Made by a program: the position numbers and the translations under genes
Assembly (NCBI RefSeq): GCF_001039355.2
Contig: NW_019775458.1
Coordinates: 670,474 to 734,473 of the forward strand
Source of the DNA: Lingula anatina
Taxonomy: Eukaryota; Brachiopoda; Lingulata; Lingulida; Lingulidae
Direction of reading: 5' to 3'
DNA: 64,000 nt
Part shown: piece after piece, positions 14,817 to 28,500 of the stretch
Numbering within the stretch: position 1 is the stretch's first letter
Layout of the letters: every line of letters begins with the position of its first letter
The notes under the pieces: model-generated
The model's input: the letters and a program-made list of their open reading frames with translations, nothing else
The model's database searches: none
What the model was told of the DNA's origin: nothing

Positions 14817-15912
14817 TACAATAAGAGAGATGAAAATTAGGAGAATGATGTCTCGTTTGTTGTGATGTAGGTGCACATGTATGTTGTCATATCGTGTATA
14901 TGTTGTGTAGGTATTACAACTCTTATTGCAAATGTTATTTTGGGTAATTATTTCATAACAGCTGTAGGTACGTAATAAGAGACTAGAACTGTAGTACAAT
15001 TCTTATGAATTAGGAATATGTTTTTATGGTTTATTCAGAAGCAGTTTGTCATGGAGTACTACTTCCAAAGGTTTGCAGTAATTGATTAGAGGTACATGTA
15101 GCAGAAGATATTTGATGACAGTGGTACTTCAAAGTGCCATGAATCAATTTATCAGGTAACGACAGCAGTACTGATATCCACCACTGAAAATGCAATTTTG
15201 GTATATTAATGAAATCATCTATCATACACAAAATGTTGCACCACTTAGAAGTGGTGACAACCATTTGGTGACAGCTACTAGGCACAGGTGTTTGGTTGCA
15301 GACATTTCTGTTGATTTTGGGAACCAGATTAACTTGAACCAGATATGGTAGAACTGCATGACATCATCAGTTGGTCAGACTGCGTAGGGACCAACGATGT
15401 GTCTTGCAATTTTTTTGGTTATTTGTTAAGCAATAAGGTTTTGTGGTTTAAGTCGAGTCTGGTCTGAGTTCAGTCCCTGTAGTGACCTCTGTGAGGAATG
15501 AGTGAAGGTATGTTGTAGATTTGTTAAGTGACAACAACTATTCAGAAAGAGGCAGACTTGGCCACATTGTTGTCACCGTATGTTGACAGTGATGTATGCA
15601 TTCAAGTGTGTTCCTGTGAGGTTTATGTCAATTTTTTTTTCTAAACATGTATTTGGTGACATCTGGGGGTCAGTGAAGATAAATGTGTCCTTGACAAGAT
15701 ACACTGAATGATGTATGTTACATGACAAAAACAGTGACTGCCCTGTAACAGTATTGACAGTGTTGCACAGATGATATGAAAGTAAATGTTCTTATCTCTT
15801 TTGTGGCAAGAAAACCTGATAAAAACTGACAAGAGATTTGTCCAAGACAACTTAACCTGAAATCTTTTTAATGTGTATGAAAGAGGTAGCAGTATTATTG
15901 TATTACTGTCAT

Positions 15913-15914
<2 letters not shown>

Positions 15915-15963
<49 letters not shown>

Positions 15964-15976
15964 GCGCGCGCGCGCG

Positions 15977-16009
<33 letters not shown>
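15915..16009. repeat. Compound microsatellite (CT)n(CG)n(CA)n
   Basis: About 43 bp of CT repeats, then about 22 bp of pure CG alternation flanked by CA repeats up to 16009. The CpG block is striking in this AT-rich DNA, and alternating CG/CA is a classical Z-DNA former. Confidence 0.95.
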
Positions 16010-16389
16010 TTCATCCACTCCTCCCTCTATCTTTTCCATCACTCCTTTTCTTTTTGTGATCATACATCATATACCATGCACTATTATGTTATTCAAGGGT
16101 TGCATATTTATCAGTGTCTAGCCAACATCCCAAGTTAGTATTGCCTGGTAATCAATCAAATACAACATGTCATGGTGGATTTATTAAGTGTGATGAATTG
16201 GTGAAGAGAGATGACTTTGCCAGGGTGTTGTGACCAGTAAGTCTGTATGCTGTGTCCTTGCCAAGGTATTTGGCACAGTGTGGTGATGCACTAGAACTAA
16301 TTTTAAGTCTTCTGTGATATTATTATTAGTTAAGTGTTTTTACATGTAGGGTTTTTTATGGTTTTTTTTTTGTACAGACTGTTATGTAA

Positions 16390-16405
16390 CCCCCCCCCCC
16401 CCCCC
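16390..16405. repeat. Poly(C) tract
   Basis: A run of about 16 C. Similar G or C runs occur near 12459, 31708 and 45353. Confidence 0.9.
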
Positions 16406-18413
16406 AATCCACATCTTAATGTACCCTTGCTTTAATTATGATTGGTCATTGTTGCAGAGTTCAGAAATTAAAACTTGAATTCAGGGAGTAGAAGGCTTAT
16501 TGCAATCTAAAATATGTCATACACCTGTTAAGTGACCAATTTAGTGAACAGTAGATCAAATAACATTGACAAAGGCAAAGATTGGGAGGGGGGAGGTGCA
16601 AGTAGCACTTTCTTTCCGAAGTTAGACTTAAAACACTTTTTGTAAGAGACCCAATCTGAATGCAGCCGTAGTAGTCCTGTGGAAGGAGTCATTCCTGCCT
16701 CCTAGCAGCATTGTGCAGATGCATTAATCCAGATTTGTTCAAAAGAGATTAATGCGTTAATCATTTTACCAATTCCTTTTGGGTCAACACGATAGGTGAG
16801 GTTTGTATGGACAGGTGGGGGCGTGGGTGATTATACAGATTAATTTGGAGATAACAGTTAAAGTACAATAGCAGCATCGTTATATGTTACATTTTTAAAG
16901 TCAGGTTAGGGTATATTGTATATGGATAGATTGTGACAAAGGTAGAAGCAAACTATTATGTAACATTTTATCAAATTTTGAATGGTTTTCATGTATTTAT
17001 AAATGTTACGTAAAAATGATGTGTAGTATATATTCAGCTTACAAGGACTAGCAGAAGTCCTTCTTATAATTAGGATGCAGCATGGCTGTTTTCCTAATAA
17101 ACATTGACATTGTGAGTAATAGATCCGAGTATTTTTATAAAAACACATTCAAGAAGAACACTTAACAATATTAGTAAAAATTAAAGGCAGTGTGAGGGGA
17201 ACTTTATCATGGAGAAAGGCAGAAATAACAATTATGATTGAATTCTGATAGCATTTAGCAAGATGTTACTGTGAATTTTTAACAATTCTGATTACTGGTA
17301 TGACAAGCAGGGAATTATCTTTTTCAAGGTGTTTTAACAATTAAAATTGAATTTAAAGCATTAGTACAATTCATTCATTCACATGGATACATTCATCACA
17401 CATGGAAGAAATTTATCTTTTCACTTAAATAATTGTATGATTGTGAATGCAAAAACTGAAGTCCCCTTGTGACGCTTCTAAGCAGCACTTTGCAAGTAAT
17501 GGTAAACGAACAAATAATATTTCCGCTCACCCAGTGCACAGTTGCATAAACACTTTATGAATTAAGATTTATATCACTGTAAGAGGAAGCTACTATTAGC
17601 CATTTTTAGTAAAATATCAATGCACACATGTAACTCAGTGCTGTAATAAAAGTGATTATCAAAGAAAACATTCAAACAATCAATCAGTCAGCTCACTGAC
17701 TTCAGGTGTAATCAGCCTTATAGTGACAAACTTCCTCTTTGCATCTATGAACATAACGCCGTGCAGTGTTGGATATATTTCATTTACATCAAAATGAGGT
17801 TGATATATCGCTGTAGAACAAAGTATACCACAGTATGTCTCATTTGTTACACATTCCCTCTTATAGGGAACAGTTGAAACAATGTCAGGCATATTAAATG
17901 ACTTCAAAACAAATTTTCATCTTTGAAGATTAACTGGGAGATTTTCATATTGTAAAACACAAAGAACAATATGCGGATGGCAAAGAAGTTGTGTTGACTG
18001 ACTGCAAGGTGTTATTGTACTGTTACCAAACTGTGAGCAATGAAAACAGTATGGACCTGCCCTGGCAAACATACCTGTTTATGTTATATTGTTATGATAT
18101 GGTGACTGAAGTAGATATTTGATGTAGTCAATATGCCATGGTAAAAAGTCATTCTGGATTTGATGCAGAAGTTGAAGAAAAGAAAAGATGGGAAATAATA
18201 TGTTGAGAATAAACCAGTGTATCTAGTTTTGTGTATTTCATGTTTAAAAATGTATTTATTGAGTCTTTTGTTATTATGATTATTTTTATTATAAATGTTT
18301 TATGTTTTAATTTTTAAAAAAGAATTTCGAAATTTAACAATAAAAGGCTACTTAAGTAAGCTTATATATTCTTTACTTATGTCATCAAAGTTTTCATTCT
18401 TTTTCTTCTTCAG

Positions 18414-18534
18414 CCGCCTGACTACGACCTTCAGCTTGCCCGGCGTCACAGTTTCAAGTCTAAACAGTTGAAGAAACCCAAAACTTGTGAAGTTTGCCGC
18501 CATTTTATTTGGACTCAAGGAAGTGTATGTAAAG
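18414..18534 (+). CDS. TNS: Tensin exon a: start of C1 zinc finger
   Basis: This 121-nt exon lies between a pyrimidine-rich acceptor (TTCTTCTTCAG) and donor AAAG|GTAATA. It encodes residues 1-40 plus one base of residue 41, opening with [14 protein letters not shown]. It supplies the first four C1 zinc ligands: His12, Cys25, Cys28 and Cys39. His12 is followed by 12 residues before CxxC, the C1 spacing. There is no in-frame ATG in it, so translation must begin in an upstream exon not found here. The gap between Cys28 and Cys39 is only 10 residues, as in tensin-2, shorter than in the PKC type, while W and QG of the classical motif remain. Confidence 0.92.
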
Positions 18535-19475
18535 GTAATATCTGAAATGTTAAAGGGAAAAATTGAAAAAGTATTCATCATACATATACATATTTTGGAT
18601 TTTGTGCACAGTTCTACAGTAGATAATGTTTCACAATTCAATGTATCACTTTCAAATATTTGTGGTGATCTACAATGCCCAGAACTATTTGACCACCCAG
18701 TAGTTCTGCTACTTTGAAATACCACTGTAAAACATACATTTACATGCAAATGTCTTATTCAGAATAGAATCTACATTAACCCATTAATTCCCCTAAGTCA
18801 TAGATATCTTCTACTTCCAAAGACTAACTGGGTGGGTAAACCAACTAAGCTACTAATGACCATGTCTACATTGTTAATGACTGGGAAGAAGAGAGTCCCA
18901 CTTAATTAATGCTAAATGGAATATGTCAAATTTCAAGATAAACACCTCTGCCTTGAGTTAAACCATGTATGGTACCTATTTGTTGGGACATTAAAGTCCT
19001 CATCAACAGGTCAGTAATTGGATAATTTGAATGTCGCCTGTCAAATTGGCTGCAACATGCCATGTCCAGATGGGTTAATAAATGACCACAGTATGGACAT
19101 TGGCCATGCTTTGGTTAGCTGAAGTGTGACCATACAGGCAGGGATTACATAGTTTCTTCATTATGTAGGACAGGTATTCTTATGTTACACTAAAATTGCA
19201 TGGAATGTGTGCATGAAGATGAAATTATACATTAGATATTTTTAAAATTCTGTTATTTTTTTCCAGTTTGTAAATATGTGTGCCACTTCCAGTGTGAATC
19301 CCAGGTAAGTGTTATATATATATAAATATATATATATATTAGAGTTCTGCTTAAGTGGTTTGGCTCCTTTGGTGAAGGTTTGGGGTTTATGGCAGAGAGG
19401 GGAAGAATGAGGGAGGGAGAGAGAGAGGGAAGGAGAAGGCAAAATTGGGGTTGATGAATGTAAGGAAAAATAGTG

Positions 19476-19516
<41 letters not shown>

Positions 19517-22500
19517 CATTTGATATGAAGTATACTCCCAAATATTGCAACAAATAAGCTACCAGTATGTGAACCTAGATACTATTTTAGAAGTCAAACT
19601 GTAGACATATTTTTAAATAGTATACAACGAGCAGTTTTCAAAAGGTGAATGTTAAAACGGTGCACATTGTATGTTTTCATTTCTCTTAGTTTGCTTGTAA
19701 CCATGTCCAGGGTTGATGAAATAATGCTGAACTAAAACCACTTGATTGTACACACCTATATTATTATCATCCCAGAGATGAGAGATAAGGATAACTTTGG
19801 ATTTCCAGTGTGATCCAGTATTACAATTGCAATCAGTTTTCACTTCCTGGAGTTAGTCTATTTATCAAAACTATGTATGATAGACTGTGTCCTTTGTCTG
19901 GTGATTACGCACACAGCAGCTTATTGGTATTGTTATGTGTCACAGACAGGTCATGGCACTTTTAGTAATAGTCTGCATGGTATACGCTGATGTCAGTCCA
20001 CTAGACAAGAGTCTAGTGTGATTATCTTCTTTTCTAATTTACAGTTATTCCAAGCCAGTCCAAAAAAAAAAAAAAAAAAAAACATTTTGCATAAGGAAAA
20101 TTCTGAACATCTGAAGAAGACCATCTGAATTCATCTCTAGTACCTTTAAATTTCAAAGTAAAATGACCTGTAATTAGTTTGCTGCAGCCAATGCTTCTTA
20201 AACTGATGGCGTCCTATTACTTCACAATATAAAAGCATTCTGTGTTGTTAATGATAAGAAAACAACATTTTGTTTTTATAGAAGTGTGTAATAAATCTTT
20301 TCAGTTTTCATTTTGCAGGGTTGTAATGGTATATAGGTAGACTAAAAGTGGCAAATACTCAAATGCTGTGCTGCTGTTATTTTTTTAAAGAAACTCTATG
20401 CAGTCATTAACTTGAAATATAAACAACTCATTTTAAAGGATCCCTATCCTCAAGGTTTCCATGCACCTGCAGTGCCACATGGCGCACGTTTAACCAGGCA
20501 GTGACTGTCACAAACCCACTCATGATAATAACTCTGCTCCTGAACAGTCTATGGTATTTTCTATACTTTGAGCAGCTCTCCGATTTCACCCTCCAGTCAG
20601 CGCCACTGTAATATTTTCAGTTCTGAGTGCCCTAGAAATGGCTTGCATCTTTCTTATCTCTCCTGACCCCGGTGTGTTGGGATTAGGCTTAAACACGGCA
20701 ACCCTTTGATGTCTCACTGTTAATAATACACCTGTACTTACATTGTACTCTCTCCTGCAGTTTCAGGGTTAATGGCAACTGTCCTTTCCTTTTTTTAAAC
20801 ATCAAACTGATTATCATGCACCAATCTCAATATTGTACCCTTTTAATTAATGCCAACTAAATGTTTTAACAAATATGAAGGTTTTAAAAAAAATTATTAA
20901 TGAGTAGACTTAGGCATGATGGGTTCAAATTAATCCTTTGCTTGGTTTGCAGACATTTACCTGATCAACCAACAATGCACAGTTTCCATGTTATTAATTA
21001 CAAAATATATTGTTTTATTATTATCTATGATGGGAAAGTAATCATGCAAGTTTTATTGTCAGTTTTGCTCTCTTGTAAGCAAGTTATAATTAGATTTAAT
21101 GAAGATCTTGTTATTTTTTTCTCTGTTTTATACATTACCACGTATCCAAAATAAAGATGGAACAAGCTTTGTAATTAACCTGTATATGATTGACACCGAT
21201 ACTTCTCCAGCTGAGCAATGGGGAATTAAGGTCAAAACTGTGATTAAAAATATGGCAAATATTGGTAATTACTCTCTCCCTTCGTGAACACTGAAGCAAG
21301 CCTGTGCCCACACTGGCAGAGTGGGTGGACATTTGTGGCCGTAGGTCAGCAGCACCTGTGATGAAGAAACTTATGGGATGATCTGAAGCTTAATGATTCA
21401 CTAATGTATTCACCTTTCTGGACCTAACCTAGCATGTAATGGTTTTCCCCAGTAGTTCTTATAGCTCTCTAAACTTGGCCATGATGAAAGGAATAGGTGT
21501 TTTTTGTCAGTTTCACAATTTTGAGTCAATCTGTAGCATGTTTGAAGACACCAGGATTTTAGCCTTACAGGATGATGGATATTAAACTGGGTACAAAGAT
21601 CTCAAAACATTCTGTAAATTTCAGAGAGTAGTCAAAACATGAGATTGGGTGTGCCTACATTGTACTAATGTGAGATGCTTTTCCAGGAGCCTATAATTCT
21701 TGGAGCCTGATAGATGAATTTCTCTTACCAAGGTTAACCTATAGTGCTTATGATATTAATGAACTGAAGTCCACTGGCTTTTAACTTCATATATTTGCCT
21801 GCTATCTCTTTGGCAGGTTAATAGAGGGGCAGCATATGCCCTTTCCCGGATTGAAGAAGTGTATCATCCTCAGTGGCAAAGAAAAATATTGTAGAGGACA
21901 AGTTTCTTTAAAGTAAGCTTTTTTTGTGAGCTTCTGACTTCAAAGGTTGATGATTTTTTTTTTTCATAAGGAAATGTAGTCAGTTAAAGTCTAAACAGTC
22001 AAACACTCTAAGATTTCATGGAGAATTTAACATACATAAAAGCTCATTTCCTGGTAGTTGTTGAAAATCATTTATCTGTTCATCCCATCCAGCCTCAGGA
22101 ATTGGTACATTTGCCTCAGGAAAAACTTTCTAAGAACCTGACAAAATGTTAAAGTAGAGACAAAAAGAAGCCATTCCTCTCTATAATTAAATTCCCCTTG
22201 AAGGAATTGATTGCTCTTTGCACTGATAGCTCTTGGCTGTTTTCATTCTGTTTCATCAAGCCTATGGGCTCTGGATGTTACCTAGAATACTCATTACTTC
22301 TGGGATTACAGTTTCCTGCAGTTTGTTTTAAGAAAACTGGCTTGAATTTACCTAGAATGTAAACACAGGTATGATAATTGGTTTTGTCTGTGGCTGATTT
22401 GCTACTCTAGATGACTTTTCCCATGTAAACAGTGTTACTTGTATAAAATTGCAACAGACAGGAGCGTGATGGAGAAACATTTTAGTTATACCGTAACAGA

Positions 22501-25500
22501 TAGAATTTAGTACAGTCGGTGACATCTTTTACACCAAATGGGATACACTATCAGCTTTCATGGAATTTTCGGCAATTTTCAGATTCTCTTAGGAATTGAA
22601 CACACCCCTGTTTCACCTCATCACTTTTAACTCTCTTACTGTAAATTTTAATCGCATAGGTTTAGATAGACAGCCAATGTTCTAGAACTTACAGTTGCTT
22701 GAATGGTTCAAAGTGGCAAATATGTACCAAGTATGTTTGCTCTATACTCAACCTGCTCATCTTCCCATGTCTCTCGCTCCATCTTTATTCCATTCCATTA
22801 CTAACACACTAATGGAATCAATGGCTGTATACAGGATTAGTGAGAAAGACAAATTGTTAATTGCTTTAGGTGCTGTGAGTTACTTAAGGTATTACCTAAG
22901 GTAGTATAGGTGCTCTTCTCTCTGTCCTGGTAAGAAGACTTGAAGTGATACTGCTGGACTGTGTTGGGTCCTATCTGAAAGATACCTTGGAGCTGTAATG
23001 TAAAGACTTGTTCCTTAATCGAGGTACTTCTGCCAAACTTGTAGGTCCCTGGGGAAAGGGCCCTTAGGTTAACCCAGGGCCCCAAAGAGGAGCTGTGATC
23101 TAATCTATTGGCTCTTGTAATAGGGACTATGCTGAAGTTTGTCAATATCCGTCCTCCATCCAGAAGTCAGGTAAGATTTAAGACTGAATCATAGTTTTGC
23201 ATGGGAGTTTCTCGTTTCATGGTCTTGAAACTTTACAGATTGATTGACAGTTTGGTCTCTAGACTCAGGCCAGTTGTGTTGATGCATTTGCAGTAAGAGA
23301 TTTTTTCAGTATTTAAATATGAGACAAGATCTGGTACCCCAAACATATTTGCAAAATGACAAAATGAACCGGAAGGAACATTTCTGAAACAGTTTTTTGA
23401 CATGCTGGGCAGATTTCAAAATCATTTTAAGTCTGCCAGCAGAAGATAGTAGATTGCTTTCGCTTGTTCAATCTTTTATAGACAGCAAGCTTCATTTTCT
23501 CAATATGTGAAACGATACTTCTTTGTAATGCTGAGTCAGGGTCCCCTGATTATATATTTCCTATGTCTGTCAGTGATATGTGATTTACACTATTGGTGAC
23601 TTTTCACATGTAATGACTAGATTCTGGACATGTTAAAATGTCACTATAGGGCAGGCCAGTAGCTGTTTAGTTTGAATAAACATATACAATTATTATATCA
23701 TAATAAGAGTATATAAACATTCCTGATGTAGTGCAAGTATAAATTTGTATACAGATACTTCTGTTTTGATTTTGTATTGGTTTAGCACCTAAGATTATGA
23801 TGCTGGGAGATGCACTTAGACTCCATGTTTAGTCATATATGATTTGGCCTGGGAACTAGTGTAAATTGTTTAAATTTGACTATTAGATATTATATGCACA
23901 AGCATTTGTGGTAGTGTTCTCTTTTACTTATGGGCCAAATTTTCACTGTTTTTTGCTTTTTCTACATCTTTTTCTGTCTGTGATTCTTTTTCATCACTGC
24001 AACTCATTTATCTCACTGAAAATAACTTCGTCAGAAAAAATGCACCTTTGTTTTAAGGAGGATTAAAAATAGTACAGTGGCAAAATTTACTGATCCACAA
24101 ACAATTATTATACATGTTATCGAAAATTATTCACTTTGATTACATCACTACAGCAAATAGCCTTGCAGATTGTAGAGCTACTGGAATTATTGGAGGACTG
24201 TTGATATAGGGCTGGGGTACAGGTCATTCATTTGTGTCAAGAGGTTATCTCTTATGAGATTGATATGTGAGAAGCTACTGATGGTTTTATTGGCCATGGG
24301 GAAGTGCACTCTTATGTAGGAGCCTTGCCTATCATAGTCCAAATACACTCAGACATTTTAATTACGACCTTGGCTGGAAGTTTGGCGACAGAGGTTATGT
24401 CTGTTTCATCAAGTAATAAAGTGAACTTGTATCCGATCACTTCAAAAGATTTGATTAGAGCTTATTTATGAGAATATGTAGAGACTACTTGACTACTCTG
24501 ACAAAGGCAAATGAAAGACAAATTACCGTAGCAATTTTTTGTGAAGTGGAGGAGGAAGGGGGTAATTGGAATCTAATGTCATGTTGACATAGAAATTCCT
24601 TGGATAATTACTGGAACTATGATGATGAAACATGTCTTATTGTTATTATTGAACTATCAGTCAGAAAGACACTTCAATAGATGATCAGTTGGTCAATTAG
24701 TCAGCTAGTAGGTTAGTTGTTAAGTTAATCAGGCAATCAATTAGACAATCTTCTGGCCATGTAGCCAATTAAGTCAATCTGTCAGCAGTTATAAAGTTAC
24801 TCAGTTATTGATAAATGAAAGCTAAAACATCTAAATCTGTCCAAATTTCCAGTTGTCAATCAATTTAGGAATACTATAACAACACACTTACAAGTAGCAA
24901 AAATGTTTATCTGAGTTCTTGATAGGATTGCTTCATGAAAGATACTGTTAATCCTTACTTATCATATGCAAAGAGAAGGTGTAGATTGAGTAAAAGGCTT
25001 CCGTGCACAAAATCATGCAAGCGCAGGCTGTGTTTGAGAATAAGCCAGCGTGAAGGCCTATTCCTAGCTCATGTACAAGGGTGAAATTTTCAAGGTGATG
25101 ATTATGCTGTTCTGGTTATGTAAGTTTATGTGGTAATAAATGTGACAGAGGTTCAAGGAGCTGATTATGATGTCCAGCTACTGCAGGGAGATGTCTAGGA
25201 CGTACAGCAATTGTGTCAGGTATTGACGGCTTTCATGAACGATATGCTCCATGGTCTCATCTCATTACAGACTTCATTACATCATTATAAAGTGTACCAA
25301 AACACTATAACTGTCATTGAGAGTTTTAAGTGAATTGTGTTACTTATAAAAGTTACAAAATAAAGTTGATTGGCTGACTGAGCTTTATTCTGAGGATGCA
25401 GTAGTAGCTTTAAAGATGATATAATGTGGTTTGCAAAATGGAGAGAAACACAAGCAAATTTTCACTCCAATCAGCCAAAATTATGATAGGTCATCTCGAG

Positions 25501-28500
25501 ACAAACTGTTTGGTTTGGAAGTCAATAGTCGTGTAGTTTATAAGACTGTGAAAGCTGATTAAGAAGAGTAGTTTAGCTGACTTGACTGATTGATTTCCTG
25601 ACTCCACATGTACATTTGGGCTTAAATACAGCTGATAAGTGCCACTCCAAGGAACCTGTATGCATCCAATTGTGTTTGTGATGAAGTGCAGGGGTCCATA
25701 GAGTGCCTTCACATTGTGTGGTGTGTACTGAGGTGGACGGTACAGATAATGATATGGAGTTTTAAGTTATACCTAAGTGAGTAAGGTAGTGGAACTATCT
25801 GTGATAGGTATTCTGTTGATCTGAATTCAATTTTGTATGAAACCTGCATGTTGACATGACTTTCAAACCTGTTTTGGTTCACAGAGACAAGGGTTAGGGT
25901 AGGGGTGGGGTGGGGTTCATCATTTTAGTGTCATTGCTTGTACGGTATGTATCTTATGATGTTATGATATTTATAGTTACTATGTGTATATGATGTTAAC
26001 AAAAGACATTCAAGAGTTTAAATCTTAGAAGTGCATGGTTGGTCAGACTACTGGATATATTTAATTGAAGTGTAATTGGAGATGAACTTGAAGGTTTTTT
26101 CACTAATAGTTTAGATTATAGGAATTTAGCTCAGTAAAGGGATAGATTTTGACAGTAAGTGAATTGTGGAAGAAGCTCAATTTAACAAGGCAGTTAATTG
26201 TCCAGAAACTCTGAAGTCTGCTTCCACACAGAAATATTTTAAAGCACTTGGTGATAAAATTCAAACTTTTTGTCCTTGCTAAGTGAGCACAAATTGTTTT
26301 AGATTGCCCCCCCCCCTTACAAGTGCTTCCTACATGTACGTCCCTTATTGATGTAAAACATGCAAGCTGCCACGTTATGTTCAGATCATGAGGTAGTTAC
26401 CAGTAACTACTAACAGTGGCAGAAAGCGAGATTCAAAGGTGAAACAGGGGCTTGAATTAGTAATGGAGAATCCCATTGGCCAGGCCCCTGCACTCACAGT
26501 AACACCCCAGTCACCAGTGGAATCCAATCCCATCTTCATTACTGGTATGATTTGTTGGCAGTTTTTGAACATTTCATAAAAATTGTTTCCAAACTTGACG
26601 GTGATGTGTCATTGAGGAAGCAAGTTTGCAATATTCAGGAGCAAGTTCTGTCAGAATTAAGACATGTTTATCCTGTGAGTTGATTGGCTGAAAGCCAGGG
26701 TAAAAGAACGTCTGCTGAGTGATTTGTGTTCCAAGGTAGAATTCATCAGTGGCAGACGTAACTCCAGGGACTGTTGATACGCAGAAGAAGGTAAATATTC
26801 TTCTCCATCTTGTTCAGGATTTCTTTCTCCCTCTTTTTGAGATTATAACATAACATTTGTTTGTAGACTCTTTCAGGTGTATGTGGTTGTAGTTATGATT
26901 TTGAGTTTCCTTTCCTCAAATTAAGATTTTTTGGGTCATATACACTGTGGCATCAGTCATCTGTAGCCAGGTGAGGCAGAAGTGAGAGGGAAATATGGAG
27001 GCTAAGGCTATTTTTAGGTAGTATCCATCTAGTTAAGCTGCTCACAACTTTTTTCACATAGGCTTTCACCAGGTACATGTACATGTTGAAAGAATCTTGC
27101 TAGTAATTTAGGTGATCTAGTATACAATATGTAAAAAATGTTCCATGTTTAAAATACCACAGGTAAGCTGTACATATATAGAGAAAAATTTAGGATCCCA
27201 GGTTATCTAATTAAGAATAGGGTCATGCGTGCACACATTGGGGTAAAACTGAAATTGTAAACACTTGTACACACACATCGCAGACATTGCTGCATGTATT
27301 AACACGCTGAATTTGCATGGAAAAAGTTGTTCTGAGATGTTGAAGAAGAGCACAAAATCAATGCCACCTTGGTCTACCAACTCTCTCTGCTGGTATAAGT
27401 GCTGGAACGTCAGCTATTATTTGGATAACAGGGTCTTTTTGATTGAATATCCGCACTGATGAGTTGACTCTAGATAAGGCACATTAGGTTGTGGGACTAT
27501 TTTATTCATTTGGATTAATCCCTACGCACACAGTTCAGCTGCAGTGTGACTGCATTACTGGTTTTTCAAGCCTCTTCTAAAACTAATCAGGCACAGTTAT
27601 CTGCAGCGAGTTTGTTGTGTATGCAAACTAATAGCTCCCTTGGGGACGGGAACTCATTGGATTATCCTGCTTAGGTCTTGCAGCTGCTTTCAGGAGGAAT
27701 AACTTCATTTTCATCCTGATTTTTTTTCTGTCGTAGCTCTATGCCTGTTTTGTTGCCTTAGTGGCACTGTTGTATTTTTTATGATGTGCATTCAGTTTGG
27801 CAGATTCACATTGTCTTTATTTTATAACTTGTTGCTTTTTATAACATTTGCAACATTGCACCTTTTTGTCCCATGGAAATAGAATCATCTATCTCGCATT
27901 CAAACTTTGAATTCTTGTAAAATTTTTGATAGTGAAAGTTTTTCATCATTCAGTGTTTTAAAGTTTTCATTGATTGTTGAACCAAATTTTTACCATAGTT
28001 TTGCTTTACCCAAAACTCCTCAAGGGCCACAGAAGATCCAAAGGCAGTAGCTGAAACCCTATGTGAGCAATAACCATATTGTTTTTACTTGAAAACATAA
28101 TGAATAACATGTTTTACGTCTTCACTTAAACAAACTTATGGGATAAAATCCACATGGAACCAGCATCTGGGTCTCCCTTAATGTCAGTAAAATTTGAAGG
28201 CAGCATAAGTTTGAAATTACGTAAACTTTCATGTCATGATAGATTAACAGTTAAAACCTAAGGTAGTGAAAGCAATTTACTCTCTGTTTGCTGTTTAACA
28301 GCACTTTCAAACTAAAACTGAATAGATTGATGTTGTTTACAGGCATGAGATTTTTCCAACTATTGGTGGATATCAAACTTTTTGGGAGCCAAAAATATCA
28401 TTGGCCTAGGCAGCACCCGAACCCCACGCAATATTTTCTGACTTTTTCACTAAATAGCAGTCTCATCCATATGTTAAAGAAGACCCTTATATATCTTACA

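Larger units (their letters stand above)
1..18413. other. Upstream region with no recognisable gene
   Basis: I see no conserved coding segment on either strand. Open frames here are short, biased by repeats or AT-rich, and match no family I know. The C1 exon at 18414 lacks a start codon, so part of this stretch may be a 5' intron of the tensin gene, with one or more small or untranslated exons I cannot identify. It contains the repeats listed separately, and a single N at 3408 that marks an assembly join. Confidence 0.6.

Noticed and set aside
15449-15481. tRNA-like B box (GAGTTCAGTCCC) after TGGTTTAAGTCG
   Set aside because: A- and B-box-like motifs are too close together for a tRNA or SINE promoter.
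17680-17907. Minus-strand 75-codon frame with protein-like composition
   Set aside because: No recognisable motif, no flanking exons, and no clear splice or polyadenylation signals.
22837-23145. Minus-strand 102-codon frame in the large tensin intron
   Set aside because: No family resemblance. The local GC rise is modest and nothing around it supports a nested gene.
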